Source: Paracidovorax anthurii
GTDB lineage: Bacteria; Pseudomonadota; Gammaproteobacteria; Burkholderiales; Burkholderiaceae_C
DNA: 62,864 nucleotides
Direction of reading: 5' to 3'
Assembly: GCF_003269065.1 (NCBI RefSeq)
Contig: NZ_QLTA01000033.1
Span: 1-62,864 of the forward strand
Within the stretch, counting starts at the first letter, position 1. The number at the start of each line of letters is the position of its first letter. The notes beneath the pieces were generated by a model, which had not been told where the DNA came from, made no database searches, and saw only the letters and a program-made list of their open reading frames with translations. Below are positions 23,425 through 31,471 of the stretch, one piece after another. The translations under genes and the position numbers were made by a program.

Positions 23425-24059
23425 GGGAAGGACACGCACTGCGGCAGCAGCTTGTTCAGCTGCTGGCTGACGATGTCGTTGACCTGCGATGAGATCAGGG
23501 ACCGGATGGCGCCCTTGGCGGCATCCAGGATCAGGTTCTCCACGGGCTGCAGCAGGTAGTTGAGCGGGCCGAGGTCGTTGATCCAGATCGAGGCGTTGCC
23601 GTAGTTGAAATTCGCGCTCATGCCGGAGATGCTGTTGAGGCACAGCTTCCCGCCCGAGGTGCTGGCCTGGAACTGGGCGCTGCCGGCGATGGTCGGGTTG
23701 TCGATGCGGATGTTGCCGGAGATGCCGGGGTGTACGAACAGCACGCGCACGGAGCCGCTCGCCTGGGCCGAGAGGGAACTGGTGAGCTGCGCGTGAAAGT
23801 TCAGGGTGCCCGAGAGATTGGTGCCGGACGCGTTGAGGTTGCTGACCACCATGTCCTGGATCTGCAGCGAGGAAATGCCGGTCAGGTCCGTCACCGAATA
23901 CGAGGCGGAGCCGATCCCGATGCTGGTCGAGCCGGAGGCGACGTTCTGGTAGGGGTCGTAGCCCGCGCCGGTGATGGCCGGCTTGATCTCGCGGTTCAGT
24001 TGCGAGACGAGCCCTTGCAGGACCTGGTTGATGATCTGGGTGAACGGATCGTTGCTCAT
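23421..24059 (-). CDS. 212-aa TULIP-like protein, first gene of the operon
   Basis: The layout is that of a single tubular lipid-binding module. An N-terminal amphipathic helix (PFTQIINQVLQGLVSQLNRE) is followed by about six alternating strands (TSIGIGSASYSV, LQIQDMVVSNLNAS, GTLNFHAQLTSSL, SVRVLFVHPGISGNIRI) and a long C-terminal amphipathic helix (YLLQPVENLILDAAKGAIRS and SSQVNDIVSQQLNKLLPQ). No signal peptide is present. The stop overlaps the protease ATG. Family assignment is inference from the pattern; a structure prediction would settle it. Confidence 0.68.
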   Translation of the reverse strand: MSNDPFTQIINQVLQGLVSQLNREIKPAITGAGYDPYQNVASGSTSIGIGSASYSVTDLTGISSLQIQDMVVSNLNASGTNLSGTLNFHAQLTSSLSAQASGSVRVLFVHPGISGNIRIDNPTIAGSAQFQASTSGGKLCLNSISGMSANFNYGNASIWINDLGPLNYLLQPVENLILDAAKGAIRSLISSQVNDIVSQQLNKLLPQCVSFP

Positions 24060-24674
24060 GCGGATTCCCTCTGATTCAAGGCGTGGTTGCTCTGGCGGAG
24101 ATACCGCGGCAGGACCGGGGGGCCTGCGCGCGGATGCGGGACGCGGCGCCAATGGCGGCGGCGGGTGGTGCGTGGAAATGGGGGAAGGCGCCCGGGCCAG
24201 GGCTGGCCGGCAGGCGTTGGCGCCGCAGGGGCGCGATCCCGTTGCGGCGGCAACGGGCGACCGCCCCTGGCTTGCGGGCGGTCGAATGGTGGTGGCTTTT
24301 TGTCGGCACCGGCTTCTCGTTGTATTGGCGAACGGGCGCGCCCATCCCGGGCGCGCCACGCAGATCCTCACTCGGCAGACATTTGCCTGCCCCCTCCCTC
24401 GTCTTGTGCGAGTCGGTCCATTCTTGAGGCGCTGTGTGATTCCTGGAATGAATTCGTCTTAATTTTTATTAAATTTTCTGAATACAGCGCATAACCGATA
24501 GTTATGAATCGGTGCTTGGCCTTCCAGGAAAGGGCCATCCGCAAAGCAGCCGGCCGTGGTGCCTGTGTGGGGCACGGCAATGCAGCGCAGCCATTTCCGG
24601 GATGGGAGGTGCCGCCGCACGAGGCGGCTGTGCACGGAGCGCCGCCCCGCGCGCGGGTTGATGGCAAACCCGTG
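24060..24674 (-). promoter_or_regulatory. 615-bp intergenic region upstream of the TULIP-like operon
   Basis: No credible gene is present, and the small ORFs are shadows in GC-rich DNA. About 24430-24510 is strikingly A/T-rich for this genome. It contains GCGCTGT (24430) and its complement ACAGCGC (24484-24490) flanking the A/T tract, plus overlapping palindromes CATAAC-N5-GTTATG and CCGAT-N8-ATCGG at 24490-24512. This looks like a promoter with operators for a specific regulator, which would leave a long leader of roughly 370 nt before the first gene. Confidence 0.45.
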
Positions 24675-27197
24675 TCAGCGCGTGGTTGGCAGGTCGATCT
24701 GTTCCAGCGGCGCGGGCCGGCCGAAGAAGTAGCCCTGCGCATGCGCGCAGCCCATGGCGCGCAGGCGGGCGGCCTCGGCCTCGGTTTCCACGCCCTCGGC
24801 CACCACGGTGACGGCGAAGCCCTTGGCCATGCTGAGCACGGCGGTGACGATGGCCTCGTCCTGCGGCGAGTGCAGCAGGTTGCGCACGAAGCGCTGGTCC
24901 ACCTTGATGCAGTCGAAGGGCAGGCGGCCCAGGTAGGCGAGCGATGAATAGCCCGTGCCGAAATCGTCGATGGCGATCTTCACGCCCTGCGCGCGGATGG
25001 AGGCCAGGCGCGCGCGGGTGACGCCGTCGTCCTCCAGCAGCACCGATTCGGTCAGCTCCAGCGTGAGGTGGTGCGGCGGCAGGCCGCTCTCGTCGAGGAT
25101 CTGGCGCAGGGTGTCCTGGAAGTCGGACTGGATCAGCTGGCGCGCGGATACGTTCACGTGGATGTCGAAATCGGCGGGCAGGTGCGGTATCTGCCGCGCG
25201 ATGGCGTGCGTGGCCGTGCGCAGCACCCATTCGCCCAGGCCGAGGATCAGGTCGGATTCCTCGGCCACCGGAATGAACACGCCCGGCGACACCATGCCCC
25301 GCGCCGGGCTGTTCCAGCGCAGCAGCGCTTCCGCTCCGATGGTCCGGCCCGTGGGCAGGTCCACCACGGGCTGGTAGTGCACGAGGAACTGGCCCTTGTC
25401 GAGCGCCTGCCGAAGCTCGATGGCCAGGCGCGCGCGCTCCATGGAGCGCTCCATCATCGCGGACTCGAACGCCACGCACTGGCTGCGCCCGAGCCGCTTG
25501 GCTTCGCCCAGGGCGATGCTCGCGTTGCGCAGCCATTCCGCGAGGTGCTCGCTGGACAGCGTGCCCGCCACCAGCCCGATGGACGCGGGCAGCAGCACCT
25601 CGTCGGCGCCCACCGAGAACGGCGCCGCGAACAGCTCCTGCACGGCCTTGCCGATGGCCTGCGGGGAGGCGGCATCCGCATCCAGGTACAGCAGCGCGAA
25701 TTCATCGCCTCCGAGCCGCGCCACGAGGGCCGAGGCGGGCAGGGCGACCCGCAGGCGCGCGGCGATGGCCTGCAGCAGCCGGTCGCCCGTGTCCAGGCCC
25801 ATGCTGTCGTTCACGGCCCGGAACGCGTCCAGGCCCGTCAGCGCCAGCACCGCGCGGCGCGGCTGCTCCCAGTCGGCCTTCTCCAGCAGGCCGCGCCGCG
25901 TGAGCAGTCCCGTGAGCGGGTCGCCCAGGAGCTGTTCGTGCAGCTGCTGGAAGGAGTGGCGCAGCCGTCCGGCCATGTCGTTGAACGCCTTGACCAGCAC
26001 CGTGGTCTCGCGCAGCGGGCTGGCGATGCGCAGTTCGGTGCCCCAGTCGCCGCGCGCCATGCGCTTGGCGGCGTTGGCCGTCATGAGGATGGAGCGGGCG
26101 ATCCTGCGCACCGACCAGAGGCCCAGCAGCAGCCCCAGCGCGGCCACGGCGGCCGTGGCGAGCAGCAGGCGCCGCGAGACCTCGCGCGTGTCGCCCAGCA
26201 GGTCGGATTCGGGCAGCGCGACGACGATGCGCCAGTGGATGCCGGCCACATTGGTGAAGGGCGTCACGCGCGCGAAGTAGCGGTCCTGCCCCACGCGGTA
26301 GGAAAACGCCGCCGCGCCGCCGCCCTGGGCCGCGGAGGGCAGGCCCTGCGCGGCCGCCCGGATGGCGGCGCTGGGGCTCTGGGTGCCCAGCCTGCGCTCG
26401 TGCTGCGGGCTGTCCGGCGCGCGCGCCAGGAGCACGCTGCCCGGATCGGACTGGGCGACGAGCCGGTCATCGGCATCGAGCACGAAGATCTGGCCCTTGC
26501 CCAGCAGCGGCTCCTCGCGCAGGAAGCGGTGCAGCGTGTCGAGCCGCACTTCGGCCTGCACCACGCCGACGAACTGCCCGTCGGCGATGACCGGGGAAGA
26601 GGCGGCGACGATCACGTCGCCGCGATCGCCCGCCGTGGTGTAGATGGGCGACCACATGGGCCGCCCGGACTGCTCCACTGGCGCATACCAGGGCCGCACG
26701 CGGGGGTCGTAGCCCGGCACGGAGGTGATCACCGTGTCGCGCGCGTCGCCCGTGCCGTGCACCTGGAGCAGGTCCTGGGTGGTGCGGTCCTTGAGCACGA
26801 GCCGCAGCCCGTCGTCGTCGCGCCGGATGCCGGTATAGGCGCCGTCGCGGGCGCCGAAGCCGAGCAGGCTGACCTGCTGCTCTTCCGTGTAGAGCGCGTC
26901 GAGCACCGCGCGCATGTATTCGTGGACCGGGCGCATGTCGCCCGCGCGGTAGAGGCCGTGGCGGCCGATCGCGTCGGCGGCGCCGCGCTGCATCTGGAAG
27001 GGCGTCGCCAGGAAGTAGGTGAGCCGCTCGCTGGCGGTGTGGGTCACCGCGTCCAGCAGGCGCACGCTTTCCTGGTCGATGATCGCCTCGATCTGCCGGT
27101 GCTGCGTGACGGCTTGCAGCGCCACGGTGCCGATGAACAGCGCCGCGAACGGCACGGCGATCGCGGTGCGCAGCGAGAGCTGCCCCCGGATGCGCAC
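24675..27197 (-). CDS. membrane sensor with dCache, HAMP, GGDEF and EAL domains
   Basis: 840 residues. A first membrane segment (about 12-30) leads to a large periplasmic Cache sensor (about 35-330, including DPRVRPWYAPVEQSGRPMWS). A second membrane segment (about 345-362), a HAMP region, GGDEF (about 430-585) and EAL (about 600-835) follow. The active-site GGDEF is intact in ARLGGDEFALLY. However, the first metal-binding Asp of the canonical D-x-D-x-F appears as Gly (TGLDAF), so cyclase activity is doubtful. The EAL part keeps EALLRW, DDFGTGYSSL and AEGVET, so c-di-GMP phosphodiesterase activity is likely. A single gene, it is followed by the long intergenic region. Confidence 0.9.
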   Translation of the reverse strand: MRIRGQLSLRTAIAVPFAALFIGTVALQAVTQHRQIEAIIDQESVRLLDAVTHTASERLTYFLATPFQMQRGAADAIGRHGLYRAGDMRPVHEYMRAVLDALYTEEQQVSLLGFGARDGAYTGIRRDDDGLRLVLKDRTTQDLLQVHGTGDARDTVITSVPGYDPRVRPWYAPVEQSGRPMWSPIYTTAGDRGDVIVAASSPVIADGQFVGVVQAEVRLDTLHRFLREEPLLGKGQIFVLDADDRLVAQSDPGSVLLARAPDSPQHERRLGTQSPSAAIRAAAQGLPSAAQGGGAAAFSYRVGQDRYFARVTPFTNVAGIHWRIVVALPESDLLGDTREVSRRLLLATAAVAALGLLLGLWSVRRIARSILMTANAAKRMARGDWGTELRIASPLRETTVLVKAFNDMAGRLRHSFQQLHEQLLGDPLTGLLTRRGLLEKADWEQPRRAVLALTGLDAFRAVNDSMGLDTGDRLLQAIAARLRVALPASALVARLGGDEFALLYLDADAASPQAIGKAVQELFAAPFSVGADEVLLPASIGLVAGTLSSEHLAEWLRNASIALGEAKRLGRSQCVAFESAMMERSMERARLAIELRQALDKGQFLVHYQPVVDLPTGRTIGAEALLRWNSPARGMVSPGVFIPVAEESDLILGLGEWVLRTATHAIARQIPHLPADFDIHVNVSARQLIQSDFQDTLRQILDESGLPPHHLTLELTESVLLEDDGVTRARLASIRAQGVKIAIDDFGTGYSSLAYLGRLPFDCIKVDQRFVRNLLHSPQDEAIVTAVLSMAKGFAVTVVAEGVETEAEAARLRAMGCAHAQGYFFGRPAPLEQIDLPTTR

Positions 27198-27316
27198 GTC
27201 AGCCTCGCCGGGCCGCGCAGCAGCGCGTGCGTGCCAGAGGGTGGGAGGTCATGGGGTGCGCCGCTTGTCGAACATGGGGGTTCTGGTTTTTCTGTCGTGG
27301 CCGGCGTGCTGCGGGG

Positions 27317-27751
27317 TCAATCCCGCGTGGCGCGGCGCTGCACGCAGGCGACGTAGGCGTCCCCATCGGGAGGGTGGCCTGAGCGCTGGCTTTCCCAGAG
27401 CATCCGGCCCAGGCATTCCATGGCGGCGTGGTGCGCGTCCTGCAGCGAGCCCAGGCGCGCGGCGAGCAGTTCCACCGCCTGCCGGATGCCGCGCGGCTGG
27501 TCGATGCTGCACTGCTCGCTGATCGAGAGGTGCATCGAGAGGTGCAGGAAGGGGTTGGCGCGGTCGGGCGTTTCGTCGTAGTTGCGGGCAAGGGCCGCGT
27601 CCACGTCGGCCAGTTCGGCGTGGTATTCGGGGTGCTCGGCGATCCAGAGGCTGGCCAGCGTCTCGATGGCTTCCATGGGCTGGCCCGCCCGGGCTTTCGC
27701 GTGCACGGCGCAAAAAAAGCGCCGCACATCGGCTTGCGTGGGGTGGAACAT
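27317..27751 (-). CDS. DUF1841 family protein
   Basis: 144 residues starting MFHPTQADVRRFFCAVHAKA. The conserved core HPEYHAELADVDAAL, PFLHLSMHLSISEQ and WESQRSG is the signature of DUF1841, a small soluble family common in beta- and gammaproteobacteria with no assigned function. The His-rich helix (HLSMHLSISEQ) might bind metal, an inference. It is a stand-alone gene with a 119-bp gap to the sensor gene downstream. Confidence 0.85.
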   Translation of the reverse strand: MFHPTQADVRRFFCAVHAKARAGQPMEAIETLASLWIAEHPEYHAELADVDAALARNYDETPDRANPFLHLSMHLSISEQCSIDQPRGIRQAVELLAARLGSLQDAHHAAMECLGRMLWESQRSGHPPDGDAYVACVQRRATRD

Positions 27752-27867
27752 GATGGCGTGCAGGGTAGCACGGCAGGGTGGCGTTCCGGACCACTCCTGC
27801 TGGTGGTTTGCCCTATTCCGCCGCGCGCCCCGGAAGGGGCGCGCGGCGATCATGGGGCCGGCGGCGG

Positions 27868-28962
27868 TCAGGTTTTCCGTTCGTTGCCGTGTTCGCTGCT
27901 TTCCGCGCTGTTGGTCTCGTCCTGCTCGGTCACGGGATCCAGGTGGATATGGGGCTGGGCCTGGGTGGCGTGCTGCGGGGCCAGTTCCACGTCTCCCCCT
28001 GCCGGGGGCGCCTCCGCCGGTTTCGAGAGCGACTTGTAGAGGGCGGAGAGGTGGGCCTTGGCCACGATCCAGCCGTTCAGGCTGGTCCAGGCCATGGCGT
28101 TGGAGGCCGCGGACCGCTGGTAGTCGTTGTCGTTGCCGGACATCACCTTGCGCAGCGTGATCAGCGGCCCGAGCGGCAGCGTGAGCCCGAAATTCAGGAG
28201 CCCGCGTGCCGTGATGCCGCCCATCATGGTCTGCTTGTCGATCTGCTCGTTCACCACGTTGCCGGCCGTCGCTCCCGGGAGGAAGGACTTCACCAAGGTG
28301 CTGGTCAGGTCGGACACCGTGTCGGCGGTGGCGCTGATCGCGCGCTGCGCGAGGGCGCTGACCATCATGGAGATCGGCAGGGCCAGTTCGGGCGAGACAC
28401 CGCGGTCCGTGAGCGATTTCTCGACCAGGGGGCGGAGCTCCGCATTCACCGCCACGTTGGTCATGGCGGCGGCGATGGCCGTCCACATGTCGTTGAAGCC
28501 CGCCATCACGCGGGGGCCCTCGCGCTGCAGGACCGTTTCGCTGGGCAGCAGGATGGCATCACCCAGCCGGGGCATGGTCTTCATGGTCTCGCCGATGGCT
28601 TCCTTCAGCACCGCGCTGGATGAACCGCCCACGAGGTTGGACAGGTTGGCGATGGCCTCCCGCGACACGTCGCCGTTGCGCGATCCCGCAAGGATGGCCA
28701 CGGAGGCCGTCTGCAGGAGCCATGCGCCGGCATGCGCGCCGAAATAGGTCGCTGAGCGCTGGCCCAGGGTGGCGCGCATGGCCTTGAAGGTATCGCCCCA
28801 GGTCGGCGGTTCCGGCGGCTGCGTGTCGCCTGGAGGGGGCGCCTCGATGTCTCCAGGGGGCGCCGCCGTGTACATCGGGTGCGTGGTGTTCGACACGACG
28901 GAAATCCCCGAGTGGGTCGAGGAGGCGATGCTGATCTGGTCGATCTGCTGCCGCCGGGACAC
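27868..28962 (-). CDS. candidate type III effector, 5' end displaced by a duplication
   Basis: About 364 residues from a GTG start. A Ser/Thr/Gln-rich N-terminus (SRRQQIDQISIASSTHSGIS) and a Pro-rich stretch (PPGDIEAPPPGDTQPPEPP) precede a mostly helical, membrane-active-looking body and an acidic C-terminus. No enzyme motif is recognised. It lies downstream of a chaperone-effector pair on the same strand. A foreign 261-bp segment begins 57 bp upstream of the GTG and no better start or ribosome site is seen, so the native N-terminus (the secretion signal) may be lost. It may be a pseudogene. Confidence 0.55.
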   Translation of the reverse strand: MSRRQQIDQISIASSTHSGISVVSNTTHPMYTAAPPGDIEAPPPGDTQPPEPPTWGDTFKAMRATLGQRSATYFGAHAGAWLLQTASVAILAGSRNGDVSREAIANLSNLVGGSSSAVLKEAIGETMKTMPRLGDAILLPSETVLQREGPRVMAGFNDMWTAIAAAMTNVAVNAELRPLVEKSLTDRGVSPELALPISMMVSALAQRAISATADTVSDLTSTLVKSFLPGATAGNVVNEQIDKQTMMGGITARGLLNFGLTLPLGPLITLRKVMSGNDNDYQRSAASNAMAWTSLNGWIVAKAHLSALYKSLSKPAEAPPAGGDVELAPQHATQAQPHIHLDPVTEQDETNSAESSEHGNERKT

Positions 28963-29019
28963 CTTGTTGGTGTCCAGCGGGCCCGAGAAACCCGGGAGGG
29001 AGCCGGAGAGATTGTCGAT

Positions 29020-29280
29020 GTGGCGCAGTGCACCTACCCGCTCACCGGCATCGGCTGCGTGAAGCGCATCTATATCGACCTGGCCACGCTGGCCTGCACG
29101 CCGGAGGGCCTCGTGCTCATCGACGCGGTGCCCGGCCTGGAGCTGGCCGAACTCGAACGCCTCGCGGGCCTGCCCATCCGCGCGGCCTGAATCCCCCGGA
29201 GACCTCTTCCATGACCCTCTCCCCCTAAGCCTTCATCTGCGACGCCGTCCGCACGCCCTTCGGTCGCTACGGCGGCGCGC
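29020..29280 (+). repeat. 261-bp duplicated copy of the pcaJ 3' end and pcaF start
   Basis: It aligns without gaps to 34765-35025 with seven differences. It contains the last ~56 codons of a PcaJ, the 20-bp spacer and the first ~23 codons of PcaF, where a C-to-T change makes a stop (TAA) after the fifth codon. It lies in reverse orientation to the surrounding effector genes, as an inserted fragment. The remaining 155 bp up to the next gene (29281-29435) hold nothing recognisable. Confidence 0.9.
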
Positions 29281-29435
29281 GCCGGACTGTCGCCAAGGGG
29301 CGATCCGTGTTTTCCGCAGACCGGATTCGTGCGGCTCCGCCTTCCGGGAGACCGCCACGTTGCTTCGCCGCAGGCCGTGCCGGCGGCACCGCCCGCGGCT
29401 TCATACCCTGTTCCCTCCCGGATGGCGCTCCTGTT

Positions 29436-31448
29436 TCAGACGTTGCGCCGGCTTTCCTCCTGCAGCTGCACGGGAGCTTCCACATCCTCCGTGATCTCTT
29501 TGATCGTCACGCCGCCGCGGCGCGTGACCTGGGTGGTGTGCGGCTGCGCGGTCTGCACGGGCTGCTGCCCGTCGCCCGGAGGCGGCGCGATGGCCGGGGG
29601 GTTGGCCACGGCGGAGCGCACCCTCGCGTGGGCCTGGTAGGTCTGGTTCGTGTTGCGGTAGGCGAGGCCGAACGCTGCGGCCGTCGTGGCGACTCCAAGG
29701 AACGAGGTGAGGTTCGGGGCTTTGTCGCGGAGGCCGGAGGCTGTGGCGATCTGCTGTACCGCGAGGTTGGCCATGCCCGCAAACTGGTTCCAGGAGAACC
29801 GCGCGACGGAGTGGTCGAAGACGCGGTCGTGGTCTGTCATGGGAAGCTTGTTGCCGGAGTTCCAGACCTGCTGCGCGCCCACCTGCTTGGTTTCATAGTG
29901 CTTGCCCAGGCCTGCGTCGATCACTTCCACCGACGTGTTGAACAGACCACGGATCAAGGCCACCAGGGCCGCGTTGTGCAGTTGAGGGTCGTTCACGGGG
30001 TTGTTCGAGTCGACTGTCTGGAACTGCAGTCCGTTGAGGCCCACGGAGCGTGCATTCAGCACGGCTGAGACCACGCCATCCGAGGCCGTGCTCGCGCCCA
30101 TCGTCATCAGGGTGTATACGGCGGCCATGGAGCTCATGTTGGCGTTGTTGACGCCACTCGTTCCGGGCCCCTCGACGTTGACGAACTTGATGCTGGCCTG
30201 CATCAGTTCGCGCATGCCTGCGTAGATGACGTTGCGAATCTGGGTGGCCAGTACCCGGGCGGCCACCGTGGGGTCTCCTTCGGCGGCGGCGATCGTGCTC
30301 ATGGTGAGGTTGCCCACTTCGGCCATGACCTGGTTGGCCGTCACGCGGCGCGAGTCCGCCTGTTGCACGGCGAGCAACTTCAGCCTGTCGTTATTGGGCA
30401 TGTCTCTCCACTGGTCGTTGGTGAGCCCGAAGTGGCCCTTGACCGCGGCCGCTTGATCGCGGTCCATGCGGGCATGCCGCAGCTTGGCGTGCGCCACGAC
30501 GGCCATCGTCGAGATGACGGCCTGCATGCCGACGATGGCGAACGGGTTGTCCTGGGCGAACTTGGAGTTCACGATGCCCCGGTAGATCTGCAGCATCGCG
30601 TATTCGCGGGAGAAGGTGGGAATCCCGCAGGTCAGCAGCTGCTGCAGCGTGTGCCCGGCGAAGGCGCCCGCCGCCGCGCGGCTGGGCAGCCGGTCGCCGA
30701 TCAGATCCTGCGCGGTGCGCCGCGTGAAGGCGCTGGTGGCATTCCATCCATGGGTGGCCTTGTCCGCCGTGTAGTGGTAGCCCTGGGCGATCTTCTCCGA
30801 GGCGTACTGCCCACCCGCCACGGCTTTGTCCTTGGCATACGTGGCGCCTGCGGTGGCGGTGTCCTTGATCTGGGTCATCGACCCCTGGGCGAAATCCTTG
30901 GCGCCGGAGGCCAGTTGCTTGCCTTTCCTCCAGAGCCGTGCGCCTGCGCCGGGCGCGGGTGTTTCCTCTGCCTGCGCCGGTACGCCATGGCCGGCTTCGA
31001 GATCGACCTGGGTCCCGGCAGCGGGCGGGTGATCGAGACTGATACTGAATCTGGAGCTGGAGCCGGCGCTGGAGCTGCGGTGGCCGCTGGTGTTGACATG
31101 AGGCTCGGCAGCGGGCGGGTGATCGAGACTGATACTGAATCTGGCGCTGGAATCGGCGCTGGAGCCGCGGCGGCCGCTGGTGTTGACTTCGGCCATCCCA
31201 AAGCGCAGGGAGATTTCGCCGGGATGGGATGAGGGCGCGCTGTTGCGCGGGGGCCGGCTGGTCGACGTGGAGGCGGTGGAGCCTTGCCGCGCCATCTGCG
31301 GCAGCTCCGACTCCGGCATGCGCTGGCTGCCCTGCTTGTGGAGGGGCGATGTCGGCTGGCTGCTGGTCTGCATGCGGGTGCCGCCGGGCGAGGACAGCAG
31401 ATGCTGCGGCGAGGAGGTAAGCGGCTTGGACGTGGTGCTCTTGACCAT
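29436..31448 (-). CDS. 670-aa candidate type III secreted effector
   Basis: The first ~80 residues are extremely Ser/Thr/Pro/Gln-rich (MVKSTTSKPLTSSPQHLLSS), as in type III signals of plant pathogens. Two near-identical 30-residue repeats follow (about 87-146; units with VNTSG and RFSISLDHPPAA). The rest is long and helical with GAKDFAQGSMTQIKDTATAG and several apolar helices, and ends in a polar tail. It is directly downstream (23 bp, AGGAG site) of a chaperone behind a PIP box. It could belong to the XopF-like large effectors by size and context, but I cannot confirm that. No catalytic motif was seen. Confidence 0.65.
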   Translation of the reverse strand: MVKSTTSKPLTSSPQHLLSSPGGTRMQTSSQPTSPLHKQGSQRMPESELPQMARQGSTASTSTSRPPRNSAPSSHPGEISLRFGMAEVNTSGRRGSSADSSARFSISLDHPPAAEPHVNTSGHRSSSAGSSSRFSISLDHPPAAGTQVDLEAGHGVPAQAEETPAPGAGARLWRKGKQLASGAKDFAQGSMTQIKDTATAGATYAKDKAVAGGQYASEKIAQGYHYTADKATHGWNATSAFTRRTAQDLIGDRLPSRAAAGAFAGHTLQQLLTCGIPTFSREYAMLQIYRGIVNSKFAQDNPFAIVGMQAVISTMAVVAHAKLRHARMDRDQAAAVKGHFGLTNDQWRDMPNNDRLKLLAVQQADSRRVTANQVMAEVGNLTMSTIAAAEGDPTVAARVLATQIRNVIYAGMRELMQASIKFVNVEGPGTSGVNNANMSSMAAVYTLMTMGASTASDGVVSAVLNARSVGLNGLQFQTVDSNNPVNDPQLHNAALVALIRGLFNTSVEVIDAGLGKHYETKQVGAQQVWNSGNKLPMTDHDRVFDHSVARFSWNQFAGMANLAVQQIATASGLRDKAPNLTSFLGVATTAAAFGLAYRNTNQTYQAHARVRSAVANPPAIAPPPGDGQQPVQTAQPHTTQVTRRGGVTIKEITEDVEAPVQLQEESRRNV
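31018..31193. repeat. 90-bp tandem repeat inside the effector gene
   Basis: Two copies with a 90-bp period (for example GCGGGCGGGTGATCGAGACT at 31021 and again at 31111) encode two 30-residue units. The unit length is a multiple of three, so copy-number change would keep the frame. Confidence 0.85.
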
Positions 31449-31471
31449 GGGGAACTCCTGGTATCTGGGGA

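Noticed and set aside
24083-24494. overlapping short plus-strand ORFs upstream of the TULIP-like operon
   Set aside because: All three frames are open by composition. They have Arg/Gly-rich products and no ribosome sites.
28879-29228. ORF encoding a PcaJ C-terminus, considered as a second CoA-transferase gene
   Set aside because: Only the last ~56 codons are PcaJ; the upstream part is antisense effector sequence. It is a duplicated fragment.
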